IMG/VR virus record: IMGVR_UViG_3300029327_000054
Span: 1-26,580 of that record
Length of the DNA stretch: 26,580 bases
Source of the DNA: a virus
Strand: one strand, 5' to 3'
Position numbers and translations under genes: made by a program. Below the pieces are notes generated by a model. The model was not told the origin of the DNA. It searched no databases and saw only the letters and a list, made by a program, of their open reading frames with translations. Positions within the stretch are counted from its first letter, which is position 1. The number at the start of each line of letters is the position of its first letter. Of the stretch, positions 1 through 8,124 are shown piece after piece.

Positions 1-558
1 TCAATTTTTATTAATTTTTTTCTTGCTGCTGATTTTATTGGACTTTTTGTGCGCAGTTTTGTTCGATTGTTTGCTTTTGGATTTTTCGGGGCTTCTGGAT
101 GAAATTTTGGTCGTTTTTGTAGTCTTTGACTCGGATAATTTCAAGCTTTTTGCGTTCCTAACCCTTGTGCCATCGGCAGTTGATGCAGCTTTGGTCGCCG
201 ACCTTCCATTGGCCTTGGCCACTTTCATTCCGCGCTTTGATTTTTTTGCGGTAACCGCGCCCTTCCCATGCTTCTTTTTAGCCGTTTTAGAGCGCAGCTT
301 TGATTTCGATTTCTTTTTGCCCGATTTTTGTGAACTCTTCATCCAGGTCTTCTCAGAACCGAATGAAGGAGAACCGTTTGTTTTGGGTTGGATAGCCGAA
401 GGATTGTATTCATCCTTCATTATGCGGTTCCACTGGTCCTGAAGTTCGCGGACTTTTTCGTTGACTTTCTGCTCTTCCTGCTGAGCCATGGCGCCGAATG
501 AGAGAACTGCCGAAATAGAAACAACGACGGGCAGCATGAGTAATTTTCGAATCTTCAT
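1..558 (-). CDS. Lys/Ser-rich secreted protein, unknown function
   Basis: A 185-residue protein read from the ATG at 558, where GGAG lies 9 bases upstream; an ATG at 579 in the same frame has no good ribosome site. Residues 1 to about 25 form a classic Sec signal peptide (MKIRKLL, a hydrophobic stretch, then AMA before QQEE). Residues 26-50 look helical and acidic/basic mixed, and from about residue 70 the chain is almost wholly Lys, Ser, Thr and Ala in KKK/KSK/TAKK patterns, resembling histone H1 tails. Such composition usually means low-complexity, nucleic-acid- or polyanion-binding or surface-associated protein, but no family is recognised. The DNA is clearly more AT-rich than the phage genes to its right, and it has its own promoter, so I take it for a host gene or a terminal moron and not a virion gene. 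The stop codon is the first triplet of the window. Confidence 0.7.
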   Translation of the reverse strand: MKIRKLLMLPVVVSISAVLSFGAMAQQEEQKVNEKVRELQDQWNRIMKDEYNPSAIQPKTNGSPSFGSEKTWMKSSQKSGKKKSKSKLRSKTAKKKHGKGAVTAKKSKRGMKVAKANGRSATKAASTADGTRVRNAKSLKLSESKTTKTTKISSRSPEKSKSKQSNKTAHKKSNKISSKKKINKN

Positions 559-677
559 AGATGAGCACTCCACTAGCATTAGCTCGGGGCAAGCCCGGCA
601 GCTTTCAAAAATAGGCCGGCCGTGAATCTCAATTTTGCCGGCGTACCGCGTTTATTGTTAAGCGGGAAGTTAGAAAC

Positions 678-708
678 AATATAACATAGTCCGAGATTTC
701 ATTGTCAA
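678..708 (-). promoter_or_regulatory. Putative sigma70 promoter for the Lys-rich secreted protein gene
   Basis: On the minus strand a perfect -35 box TTGACA (703-708) is followed after 19 bases by TATATT (678-683); TTATAT at a spacing of 18 overlaps it. The start codon at 558 lies about 110 bases downstream. The rest of the 580-796 spacer shows only the hairpin at 763-787 and no further gene. Confidence 0.5.
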
Positions 709-762
709 CCTTTACGAGCGGGACGGCCTGACGATGCGGGGGTGAAAATCTTTGGAGAGGAA

Positions 763-787
763 CGGGGTAACCCGCTGGGCTACCCCG
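763..787 (-). terminator. Hairpin after the last tail gene, possible terminator
   Basis: An 11-bp stem (CGGGGTAGCCC pairing with GGGTTACCCCG, one G-U pair) with a 3-base loop begins about 10 bases after the stop codon of the fibre-like gene. The following bases on the minus strand (TTCCTCTCC) are only weakly T-rich, so intrinsic termination is plausible but not certain. Its place at the end of the late operon supports the call. Confidence 0.45.
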
Positions 788-796
788 CATTTCAGT

Positions 797-2014
797 CTAC
801 AGGAGGGCGGAATAGGCCACTACCCGGCCGATGATATAACCTCCGATAGAGCTGCCGCTTAGTATTCCGAAGTTGCAGCCCCTTGCGCTGACAGCGCCCT
901 CGGTGACGATGGATGCATTGGATATGGTTCCGGCGGTGATAGGAATAACCGCGCCCGGCGTTGCTCGCATCGTGGTGGGAAAGGGGATCGGGACGATGGT
1001 GTAGCCAGCTGGCGTGGGCACCTGGGCGCATTCATCTATCACCACATACTGCCTCTGGCAGCGCAGAATCGCCCTCTCGGGCGGCAGAAGCTCAAAAAGG
1101 GATGGATGGGACCCGGACTCGATTTGCGCTCCGGTTATGGTCCAGGTACCGGCGGCGAATGTTCCGATCGAGAACTCGATCTGTACGCCGTTGTATGCAT
1201 TTGCAGGCATCGTGAGATCGGCGGTGAATATCTGCTGTGAGGCGGTGGTCACAAAGGTTCCGGTTGCAAATTGCGTGACCGCCGAAAAGTTATTGGACGC
1301 ATCCGCCGAGTAGGCCTTCCAGGTTACCATCAGAGATCCGCTGGAGCACAGGTTGACCTGGAGCTTGGCCGGCAGATTGACCAGGTCCGCAACATCCTCG
1401 CCAGGTATCCTCTGTATGAAGTAAACTCCGGTACACCCGGCCCCTCCAGTAAACCTGTAGGCGTTCCTGTAGAGTGCGCCCGATGGGGCCGATACCTGCT
1501 GGCCGGTGATGTTCCCGCCGGTGCATTTGGCCTGCCAGAGGTCGACCGCGTGATTGTAAACGGCGCCGGCGGTGAATGTCTGGGCAGCACCAGACGCATG
1601 TGTGATTTTGGCCTGGTCGACAAACATATCGCCGTTTCCCAACCGATTTCTAAAATGATCCGCGTTTGCGGCATAAGCACCGATATACGGAATATGGATG
1701 TTGTTGGCCGGATCGATTTTGGCCTCAATGATCCAATCGGCGCCGTCCCATCGCTTGAGGGTCCAGGGGGTTGCGTTTGTATCCAGCCAGGTCATGCCCT
1801 GATATTTGGTGGACGGTGCGGTTGTGCCAAGATTGTGGCCGGCAAGGGCCTGGAATGCGGAGGTCATGTCAGCAAGGACCGCGGCCCCCGAGTCATCCGA
1901 GATGACGTAGTCGTTTTGAGAGGCGTTGGCGGAATGAAGTGCTTGACCGGCAAACAATGCCAACAGGACCGCAAAGACCAAAAAGAGCATAAAGTCGGCT
2001 TTGGCTGTTTTCAT
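797..2014 (-). CDS. Tail-fibre-like protein with carbohydrate-binding jelly roll and N-terminal signal/TM segment
   Basis: A 405-residue protein; ATG at 2014 is preceded by GGAGGGG at good spacing. Residues 60-98 carry a pattern seen at the start of many phage fibre proteins (TTAPST..YQGMTWLDT....LKRWDGADW). Residues 123-325 match the common fibre lectin-like fold: an N-R-L-x-N-G-D-M opening, a GAQIE...FE segment near 296-309 and the RAILRCQRQY signature at 314-323. It is the last gene of the late operon, 23 bases after the gpJ-like gene, where siphophages keep side or tip fibres, so host-surface binding is the likely role. Odd: residues 9-31 (MLFLVFAVLLALFAG...HSANA) look like a Sec signal peptide or membrane anchor, which virion fibres normally lack. 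The fibre call is by motif recognition only. Confidence 0.7.
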   Translation of the reverse strand: MKTAKADFMLFLVFAVLLALFAGQALHSANASQNDYVISDDSGAAVLADMTSAFQALAGHNLGTTAPSTKYQGMTWLDTNATPWTLKRWDGADWIIEAKIDPANNIHIPYIGAYAANADHFRNRLGNGDMFVDQAKITHASGAAQTFTAGAVYNHAVDLWQAKCTGGNITGQQVSAPSGALYRNAYRFTGGAGCTGVYFIQRIPGEDVADLVNLPAKLQVNLCSSGSLMVTWKAYSADASNNFSAVTQFATGTFVTTASQQIFTADLTMPANAYNGVQIEFSIGTFAAGTWTITGAQIESGSHPSLFELLPPERAILRCQRQYVVIDECAQVPTPAGYTIVPIPFPTTMRATPGAVIPITAGTISNASIVTEGAVSARGCNFGILSGSSIGGYIIGRVVAYSALL

Positions 2015-2037
2015 GATTCCCCTCCCGATGACCGGCT

Positions 2038-5000
2038 CTAAGCCGGCAGATATGCATTAAAAGTTACGCTCTTAACCACCGGGGTCGTGTTGTACTCGGT
2101 GGTGCTGAGAACGATTTTAAACTCGAAATACCTTCCGAGAAAATCACCAGCGGTAAACTGCGTGTAGTCGGACCAGGCGTCTCCGGCCAGGCTCTTGCGG
2201 CGGATAAATGCCTTAACGTCCACGTTTTCGATATCTCCTCCGGAAAAAGACGACCGGTCCGCAACGGATTTCCACTGGCTCATCTTGTCGAGGTAGTTTC
2301 TGGCGGTGGAATCGATCGTTGCCATTATGCGGTAGGTGGCAACCGAGCCGCAGTCGAGGGTCCCCGAGAGCACATAGGCGCCGATCGAGTGCAGGCTGTC
2401 GTCGAGGGTTGCGAAGTCCTTTAGCTGTGACACCAGGGAAATGTCGCTCAAATGCGACGGGACGGAGATTATCAGGAATCCCGACTCATCGGTTGTGACA
2501 TTGGTCATCGCGCCGGCAAAGGCAGGGCTGTTGGAAAGGGACCCAGCCGGGGTTAGCCCCGTTATGGCCGAGATCGTGGTTACGGCTTTGGCAGCGCTTG
2601 CCGACTGCCGTCCGTTTTTGTCCCCGGCCTTAATGAGGTATGTCCCCACCCTTGCCGGGGTCTGAAACATAGTGGTTCTCGGGGGAACGTAATTGGCAAC
2701 AATTGTTGCCTGTTCCCATATCGCCCCCGAGGTAGCCGGAGAGTACTTGATCACGTAGAAGGCGAGGTCACGGTCCGCCACCTCATCCCAGGTAAGAGAG
2801 GCTATGCCTCCTATGACGTTTACGTGGAAATTGGACACATTGGATGGCGGAGTCAGTTTTCCGTAAATCTGTTTCAGAATATATGCCGTAACGCTTACCT
2901 GGCCAGTGCCGGCCTCTGATCTTACAAAAAAATCATACAGGCCCGGATCGAACGACTTGAACACATGGGATGTGCCGTATACAACTCCGAGCTCTTTCCA
3001 TCCTATGACCTTATTATGTATCCATACTCGGTATCGGCCGATCCTGGCATCTTTCGGACGCTGCCAGGTAAAGACCGCCCTTGTGTATGAAACTCCGTAT
3101 TCATATTCGGTGAATTCTTCCACCTTGAGGCCAGTTGGAGGAGCAAGTGGGGGAAGACCATGCAGGTAATCGTTTAGGCCGGGGTCTATTGTCTCGAATT
3201 CGTAGATTTCATCGCGGTATTCGACAAGGGTGAGGGTGGCCTTCTGGTCGTCCTGCTTTAGCGACATCTCGGTAATGCGAAACTTTTTAACTAGTGAGTT
3301 TACCTCTCCAAAAGCATAGACGTCGTATTTTTCAGGAACGGGGCAGTCGCCTGTAAGGCTCCAGAAAGCCGCATCCGGCGGGCTTGGCGGGATCGGCGGC
3401 GTGTTTTGGATGCAGACAAATATCTTTCCCCCGAACCTTACCGTGTTTCCGACAAAATACGGACCCCCGGCGTTGAAAGGGGCGCTGTCATCGAATGCCG
3501 AGCCGGGCTGCGCCGTATCGGTTGTGAGCGTGTAGGGAGAAATATCTCCTAACTCGAACTGAGCACCCCAGGCATATACCGCCCTGGCGGTATCTCCGGC
3601 GTAAGTTGGATACCAGCCGGAGTTAGCGTCCTGGCAAAAGGCCAGGGCTATTCTTGCCCAGTCACCGGCAGCAGATGAGGTCCCCTTGATCCAGCATCTC
3701 AGCCAACCGCCGATTCCCCACTCCATTCCACAGTCAACGGCCGTGGCATTCCCGTTCGCCGAGACATATTTTGCGACGGCGCCGGCCTGCAGATCAAATA
3801 TCGCATGGATTCCGTTCGCGCCCCCGTCGTCCAAAATCAGAGATATGTACTTTCTTCCGGCGTATTTCAAAAAAATAGAGAAGGTATAGGTCTCGTCAAT
3901 CGAGATGTTGACGGGAGATCTTCCGAGGCAGTGAATCCCGTCCACGGCGGTTTCCGTTATCTTCTCGGCCGCGCCAAGTCCGTTCGGGGCTGCCATCTCC
4001 AGCGTGTCGGCGCTTATTCCCTCGTTTAAATTTATATTCCAGTACGGGTTATTGAGTTGCTCGGACCACAGGAGCAAATTGGAGGATTTTACAACCAGGA
4101 CAGAACCCGAGACCCTGTTCAAAACAGCTTTTTCATGGACGACGTCTTCCGCGAGCCGAAGCATCAGCTTGTAATTCGATCCGCCTGCGATCGTCACCGT
4201 TTTGTCAACGGTTGCGGCGTTGGCGCTTGCCCCCGTAAGTCTCCCGCCTTCGCCCCATTTGGGAATGTCATGCTGGATGTAGACAACGTCGCCTATCTGG
4301 GCGTTCAACGCCTCGAGGTCCACGTCTATTTCGGCGGTTCGGATCAGGTACTTGTTGCAGTTAAGCCGATACATCCCGGCCCGCCAAACCTCGGAGGGCT
4401 TGGTTATGCCGAATAGGTCAAGGGTTGCCCGGTACTGGTTCCCGGCGAGGTCGGGATGGTATACGGTAAGCTTGTCTCGCTGATAGCCGTTTTCGGAATT
4501 TACATAATCGACTTCGATCTCTGTTGCCCGCTCCTCAATGGGCAGAAAGGTTTCCCTGAATTTGGTTTCATTGATATTTCCAACGCTGTAAAGATTAACG
4601 GGGTCCGCTGGTTTGTCGATTGCAATCGTAAGGTGCACACCGGTCCAAATCGGGACGGAGCGCCCAACCTGGCAGACCCGCAGGGCCGCCTCCCACATCG
4701 TGCAGTCGAAATCGAATCCGCCATTAAAGGTGATTCTCTTCTCGACACCCCCCTTGCCGTCAGGAACGTAGTCGTCGCAAAAGTCCGCCCATTCTTTGAA
4801 TTTGGAGAGATCCATGCGGCTTGGGTCTATGCCGTCAAACCTTACGGCCTTCCAAGGCGAGTCGGCGGTGCCGTCTCCCTGGATTAGCGGCTGGGTGAAG
4901 ATGTCGAATGCCACCCAGGCCGGGTTGTCCGACCACTGGATTGACCACTCCGATCCGTTCCATACTTGAACGATTGACATCTTCCCGGCGCACGAGAACT

Positions 5001-6537
5001 TGAAAGAGCCCGATATCTGCTCGCTGGCCTTGATTCTCACAGCAACCACCGCCTGGCGGGGGTACTGGAAGGGATCGAAAAATACTTCGCGCACGCAGCT
5101 GAGAAAGGACCGGTCCCCCATCATATTGGAATCAGCATTGGGGCCGCACCTGGTAATCAATATCTCGTACTGGCCCTTTTGACCGCTTGGGACCGTGTAC
5201 TTATACGTGTATGTAACCGGCTCGCTCTTCGAGCCGACATGCCTTACCCAATTGGGGGTCACGCTGCTGTAGTTTTCAACTACCTGCTCGGTCCAGTTAT
5301 AAATAGTCGTGCCGTATCCTGCCGGAGGAGGACCCATCCAGTGCCAGGTAATAGTGGGATCCGAGCCGGAAACTTCGCCTTCCATGTGAGCCAGGTAATC
5401 ATCAGAGGGATGGCCGGTGATGTTCCACCAGTAAGTGGTGGAACCGATGGTTATTTTCTTGCCCTCCGACCACCGGGACCAATTCCCGTACTGATCGCCG
5501 TATTCGACCAGGGAATAGGTTTCCTGTTCAGCTCCCTTGGTCACGTCGATCCAGGTGGGGTCGCCGAATTTTCGGACCTGGATGGCCATGTCGACCGCCA
5601 TCTCCTGGAGCGTGGAAGATGTCTCTGAAGCCTTCCAGAGACCGTAAGGAAAAGAAAGGTCCACCTCGATCCCGTCAAAATCGTTTCCGACCGTAACGAA
5701 GGTGTACGTGGTCTGGAAGCGGATTTCCACCGAACTGGCATACTCTGTCTTGGTGTCGGTAAATCCGCTCATGGCCGCCTGGCCCAGAGTCCCGTACTTG
5801 CACTGGATTGAGACGTCTTTGAAGTTTGCAGCCGGCTGGTCGTTTATGTGGAAGTCGCCCAAGCCGGCAACCGGCCCGAGGCCTATGCAGATGATTGCAT
5901 TGAGAAACTGGTCGTAGCCCAGCGTCTCGATAAACGAGGAGATGATATTGCCGTAGACCTTATGGAAGCCGTACCACCTGGCAAGCGGGATTCCCTGTTG
6001 CTCGGTATTCTGGGGAGACCAGGCATAAGCCTGGGAATCCTTGGATGAATCAGAAGAACTGGTAGAGCCGGCAGTAGTGGGCGGAAGCAGGGCGTTTACG
6101 ACCAGGCCGCCGGCTAGCATCAAGGCGCCGGTAAGAAGTCCGGTCAAAAGTGTATTGCCCCAGAATATGGTAAAACCCATGAGCCAGGGAGCGACAAACA
6201 TTGCGACGGCCGCGACGGCGATCATGAGAACTGCTCGAAGGATACCCTTAGCCCCGCCGCCGCCCCCGGAAAGGGCCGCAACTATCATTACATAATCGCC
6301 AGCCCTCGGATAGGTGAACGCCAGCCTGTCCTCCGGCGCCAGGACCCCGTTTAGATAGACGATTGCCGGCAGATCGGAAGGAAAGTGTTTGAGCCGCAAA
6401 TCCAGAAGCGACATCGGCTCGGCAAGCGGCACAAGGACCGTGTCGCGCAGATCCCGGCGAAAGGGGTGCTCCATTACGGCTAAAGACAGTTGCGGGTTGC
6501 GCGTTGCGAGCGATGGTTCAGGGAGAAGACGGTCCAT
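2038..6537 (-). CDS. Tip attachment / central tail hub protein, lambda gpJ-like
   Basis: A 1499-residue protein, the size and position of the siphophage tail-tip hub that determines host specificity. The ATG at 6537 directly follows the preceding TAA and has AGGAG 9 bases upstream. Residues 97-150 contain two hydrophobic segments after a GGGGG stretch, as in lambda gpI-type assembly proteins, suggesting a gpI-gpJ fusion. Residues 170-820 and 1066-1120 are the hub core (for example EKYDVYAFGEVNSLVKKFRI at 1069-1088). Residues 820-1005 are a jelly-roll carbohydrate-binding-like insert (NLLLWSEQ at the start, YAWGAQFE near the end), followed at 1019-1063 by a CBM5/12-like stretch (YFVGNTVRFGGKIFVC...FWS). 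Residues 1131-1225 and 1229-1322 look like two fibronectin type III domains. Residues 8-21 are encoded partly by a GTTGCGGG-type repeat, so the extreme N-terminus is probably not conserved; Met22 is a possible alternative start but has a poor ribosome site. Confidence 0.85.
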   Translation of the reverse strand: MDRLLPEPSLATRNPQLSLAVMEHPFRRDLRDTVLVPLAEPMSLLDLRLKHFPSDLPAIVYLNGVLAPEDRLAFTYPRAGDYVMIVAALSGGGGGAKGILRAVLMIAVAAVAMFVAPWLMGFTIFWGNTLLTGLLTGALMLAGGLVVNALLPPTTAGSTSSSDSSKDSQAYAWSPQNTEQQGIPLARWYGFHKVYGNIISSFIETLGYDQFLNAIICIGLGPVAGLGDFHINDQPAANFKDVSIQCKYGTLGQAAMSGFTDTKTEYASSVEIRFQTTYTFVTVGNDFDGIEVDLSFPYGLWKASETSSTLQEMAVDMAIQVRKFGDPTWIDVTKGAEQETYSLVEYGDQYGNWSRWSEGKKITIGSTTYWWNITGHPSDDYLAHMEGEVSGSDPTITWHWMGPPPAGYGTTIYNWTEQVVENYSSVTPNWVRHVGSKSEPVTYTYKYTVPSGQKGQYEILITRCGPNADSNMMGDRSFLSCVREVFFDPFQYPRQAVVAVRIKASEQISGSFKFSCAGKMSIVQVWNGSEWSIQWSDNPAWVAFDIFTQPLIQGDGTADSPWKAVRFDGIDPSRMDLSKFKEWADFCDDYVPDGKGGVEKRITFNGGFDFDCTMWEAALRVCQVGRSVPIWTGVHLTIAIDKPADPVNLYSVGNINETKFRETFLPIEERATEIEVDYVNSENGYQRDKLTVYHPDLAGNQYRATLDLFGITKPSEVWRAGMYRLNCNKYLIRTAEIDVDLEALNAQIGDVVYIQHDIPKWGEGGRLTGASANAATVDKTVTIAGGSNYKLMLRLAEDVVHEKAVLNRVSGSVLVVKSSNLLLWSEQLNNPYWNINLNEGISADTLEMAAPNGLGAAEKITETAVDGIHCLGRSPVNISIDETYTFSIFLKYAGRKYISLILDDGGANGIHAIFDLQAGAVAKYVSANGNATAVDCGMEWGIGGWLRCWIKGTSSAAGDWARIALAFCQDANSGWYPTYAGDTARAVYAWGAQFELGDISPYTLTTDTAQPGSAFDDSAPFNAGGPYFVGNTVRFGGKIFVCIQNTPPIPPSPPDAAFWSLTGDCPVPEKYDVYAFGEVNSLVKKFRITEMSLKQDDQKATLTLVEYRDEIYEFETIDPGLNDYLHGLPPLAPPTGLKVEEFTEYEYGVSYTRAVFTWQRPKDARIGRYRVWIHNKVIGWKELGVVYGTSHVFKSFDPGLYDFFVRSEAGTGQVSVTAYILKQIYGKLTPPSNVSNFHVNVIGGIASLTWDEVADRDLAFYVIKYSPATSGAIWEQATIVANYVPPRTTMFQTPARVGTYLIKAGDKNGRQSASAAKAVTTISAITGLTPAGSLSNSPAFAGAMTNVTTDESGFLIISVPSHLSDISLVSQLKDFATLDDSLHSIGAYVLSGTLDCGSVATYRIMATIDSTARNYLDKMSQWKSVADRSSFSGGDIENVDVKAFIRRKSLAGDAWSDYTQFTAGDFLGRYFEFKIVLSTTEYNTTPVVKSVTFNAYLPA
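6489..6510 (+). repeat. GTTGCGGG-type degenerate repeat inside the gpJ-like gene start
   Basis: Three tandem copies of a GTTGCG(G/C)G unit, read on the plus strand. The same unit appears in either orientation at 6975-7005, 18032-18042, 18162-18186 and loosely near 18650-18671 and 17085-17095, always at or beside gene junctions. Here it encodes residues ATRNPQL of the gpJ-like protein. Confidence 0.6.
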
Positions 6538-7011
6538 TTATCTTATCTCCTCTGCGCTCTTTGCGTTCTCTGTGGTGAAATCAGCCTCCCAGAAGCCGGT
6601 TATCCTGTGCGACCAGGCGGGGGAGTCGAGCCGCTCTATTCCGACCCTCATTTTTGGAAGAATGTGAATGAACCGGGTATTGTAGCCGTCCGGAACCACC
6701 ATGCCAATGTGGGTGGTGTAGCGCGGATGGAGCTTGAAAGTTGCAAAGCTGTAGGGCAGCGGGCCCGGAAGCAGCGCAAATGGGCAGTTTAGCCTTGCGT
6801 GTTCGAGGGAGTCGTGCATCACCTCGGGCAGATCTGTCGAGGCGTATCCTTCGGGGACATAGAGCCCGGCCCTCTTCCGAAGCTCGATCATAAGCCCATA
6901 GCAGTCATAGGCATCAGGCCCGCGACCGCCGTAGCGAAATTCCTTGCCGAGAAGATCTGAGTAGATGAACGGCGAACCCGCAACCGGCAACCCGCAGCCC
7001 GCAACAGTCAT
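6538..7011 (-). CDS. NlpC/P60 cysteine peptidase, lambda gpK-like tail-tip protein
   Basis: A 157-residue protein of the NlpC/P60 (C40) fold, which cleaves peptidoglycan stem peptides; in siphophages it sits in the tail tip and helps DNA cross the cell wall. Visible catalytic elements are the DCYGL motif with Cys37, THIGMVV with His101 and FIHILP with His116. The start chosen is the ATG at 7011, which overlaps the upstream stop as TGATG and has GGAGG 8 bases before it; a GTG at 7014 is the alternative. Codons 2-13 are derived from a GTTGCGGG-type repeat and the last dozen codons (TTENAKSAEEIR) from another degenerate repeat, so both termini look like recent junction DNA. The order gpL-like, gpK-like, gpJ-like is as in lambda. 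Confidence 0.85.
   Translation of the reverse strand: MTVAGCGLPVAGSPFIYSDLLGKEFRYGGRGPDAYDCYGLMIELRKRAGLYVPEGYASTDLPEVMHDSLEHARLNCPFALLPGPLPYSFATFKLHPRYTTHIGMVVPDGYNTRFIHILPKMRVGIERLDSPAWSHRITGFWEADFTTENAKSAEEIR
6547..6580 (+). repeat. CTCTGCG...GGTGAAA degenerate repeat, copy 1
   Basis: About 31 bases beginning CTCTGCG and ending GTGGTGAAA on the plus strand, related (23 of 31 positions by eye) to a copy on the minus strand at 13577-13607. It codes for the C-terminus of the NlpC/P60 protein and its complement supplies the AGGAG ribosome site of the gpJ-like gene. Confidence 0.55.
6975..7005 (-). repeat. GTTGCGGG-type degenerate repeat at the gpL/gpK junction
   Basis: Four tandem variants of GTTGCGGG on the minus strand, encoding VAGCGLPVAG at the N-terminus of the NlpC/P60 protein. 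Opposite orientation to the copy at 6489-6510. Confidence 0.6.
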
Positions 7012-7622
7012 CACATCACCCTCCAGCCCTTCTGGTTGAGCCCCCGATAGCCGCCGAATCTGGCGGTATTATTGAGGGCTTCGCAGCGCTTGAATGTGCG
7101 GTTGCATTGGGTTTCGGCGCCCGAATAGGCACACTCGAAACTCTTGAAGTCCCAGTTGCAGTGAAGGGCGATGAAGCGGTAGGGAGGATACCTCCTTCGA
7201 AGTGGGCTTGCCGCGCCAAGGTTAAAGGTCACCCACTCGGCGTCCGCCTCGGTTGAGAGAACCGAGAAGGTCATATCGAGCTCGGTGAAGTCTTCGGAAA
7301 GATGCCCGGCGTTTACCACTTGGACCTGCACCTCGGCCCCGACCGCTCCATCGAGCTGCTCGAGGTATGCGTGAACGAGCTGCGTCACATTGCACACCCG
7401 AAGCGATATGGTCGGAATCTCCCCCTTGCTCGTCTGTTTTGTCGCATCGAGATAGAAGGGGAACGCCGTATAGACCTGGCCGCCAAACGTCACATCCTCG
7501 TTATTCGAGCAAAAATAGAGATGCACCCCGGCTGAGAGCGTAATGTGCAGGAGCACAACCCACGGATCTGGCGTGTAGAGTTTGTTCTTTTCGCGGACAA
7601 TTGTTGTTGGAAGGGTTTTCAC
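7011..7622 (-). CDS. Minor tail protein L-like (DUF2163/BR0599-type)
   Basis: A 203-residue tail-tip protein. It starts at a GTG whose last bases overlap the stop of the preceding gene (GTGA), with AGGA about 9 bases upstream. The N-terminal two thirds are beta-rich; the C-terminal third (residues 136-195) has the hallmark pattern P-L-R-R-R-Y, then four cysteines at 155, 164, 173 and 180 within HCNWDFKSFEC...C......C and a closing FGGYRG. In lambda gpL four C-terminal cysteines bind an iron-sulphur cluster, so the same is likely here. Location immediately before an NlpC/P60 gene and a gpJ-like gene agrees with the lambda L-K-J order. Assignment to DUF2163 rather than to the gpL family proper is uncertain; the role is secure. 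Confidence 0.8.
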   Translation of the reverse strand: MKTLPTTIVREKNKLYTPDPWVVLLHITLSAGVHLYFCSNNEDVTFGGQVYTAFPFYLDATKQTSKGEIPTISLRVCNVTQLVHAYLEQLDGAVGAEVQVQVVNAGHLSEDFTELDMTFSVLSTEADAEWVTFNLGAASPLRRRYPPYRFIALHCNWDFKSFECAYSGAETQCNRTFKRCEALNNTARFGGYRGLNQKGWRVM

Positions 7623-7957
7623 TGCGTCACGTCCTGAACGAAAATCAATTGCCCGTAGAGAATCGTGCGTTTCTTGCCGGAGTCGGTCATCTGGACGTCG
7701 TAGTCGAAGACGCCGGTGCTTGCAGCCATCTGGTCGGTCAAGGCAAAATCGATGATGCCGGCGGCGGGGGATCCGACTGCCGTGCCGTCAACCTGAAAGG
7801 CATAGTCGGATGTGCCTTTTTTTGCCGGCATGATGGCTGAGAGCTTGAATGTCTTGCCGGTAAGGTCCAATGGCATGCTGTTCTGGGTAAGCCGCAGGGT
7901 CAGGCCGTATGTATCGCCGCGAAACCGTTTAATTTCCAGCTTGGTTGGCATTATCAT
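7619..7957 (-). CDS. Small Ig-like baseplate/tail protein (BppU N-terminal-like)
   Basis: A 112-residue, mostly beta-strand protein. The pattern IKRFRGDTYGLTLRLTQN....LDLTGKTFKLSA, then GIIDFALT...G.FDYDVQMTDSGKKRTILYGQLIFVQDVT, is that of the immunoglobulin-like N-terminal domain of phage baseplate upper proteins (BppU type), which links receptor-binding parts to the tail tip. The ATG at 7957 overlaps the previous gene's stop as ATGA and has GGAGG 7 bases upstream. No membrane segment or signal is seen. The resemblance is by pattern only; it could equally be another small adaptor of the tip. Confidence 0.7.
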   Translation of the reverse strand: MIMPTKLEIKRFRGDTYGLTLRLTQNSMPLDLTGKTFKLSAIMPAKKGTSDYAFQVDGTAVGSPAAGIIDFALTDQMAASTGVFDYDVQMTDSGKKRTILYGQLIFVQDVTQ

Positions 7958-8124
7958 TCTATTACCTCCACGCGGATTTGCGCGTCATCGACCTTGATCT
8001 CTACGGCGCCGGGCTCCTGGACGTCCACCGCGATCGCGCCGTCAACTACGGCCACATCGAATGCAGAAATCATTATGACCTCACCTTCATCGCCTGCGAG
8101 CCAATCGGGGAACATGCCGCTCAT
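7954..8124 (-). CDS. Small acidic tail-region protein, 56 aa
   Basis: A short ORF of 56 codons plus stop that exactly fills the gap between its neighbours: its ATG at 8124 overlaps the upstream stop as ATGA, and its own TGA at 7954-7956 overlaps the downstream ATG at 7957. It begins MSGMFPDWLAGDEGEVIMIS and ends QIRVEVIE. It is acidic, rich in Val, Ala, Asp and Glu, with alternating hydrophobic residues that suggest beta-strands and no membrane segment. The double ATGA overlap in an operon whose genes overlap the same way is the main evidence that it is real. No family is recognised; a small structural or adaptor role in the tail tip is inferred only from position. Confidence 0.7.
   Translation of the reverse strand: MSGMFPDWLAGDEGEVIMISAFDVAVVDGAIAVDVQEPGAVEIKVDDAQIRVEVIE

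Noticed and set aside
23-442. A 139-codon plus-strand frame opposite the Lys-rich gene
   Set aside because: Its Phe/Leu/Asp-rich content is simply the complement of Lys/Ser codons; the other strand has a signal peptide, ribosome site and promoter.
580-796. Possible Mu-like phage end or attachment site in the gap left of the last tail gene
   Set aside because: No terminal repeat pattern, target duplication or transposase-binding array could be recognised, and the other end is outside the window.
1271-2041. A 256-codon plus-strand frame opposite the fibre-like gene
   Set aside because: Antisense shadow of a well-supported gene; no ribosome site or recognisable domain. The same applies to the other long plus-strand frames across 2-20 kb, including 17058-17813 and 18389-19361.
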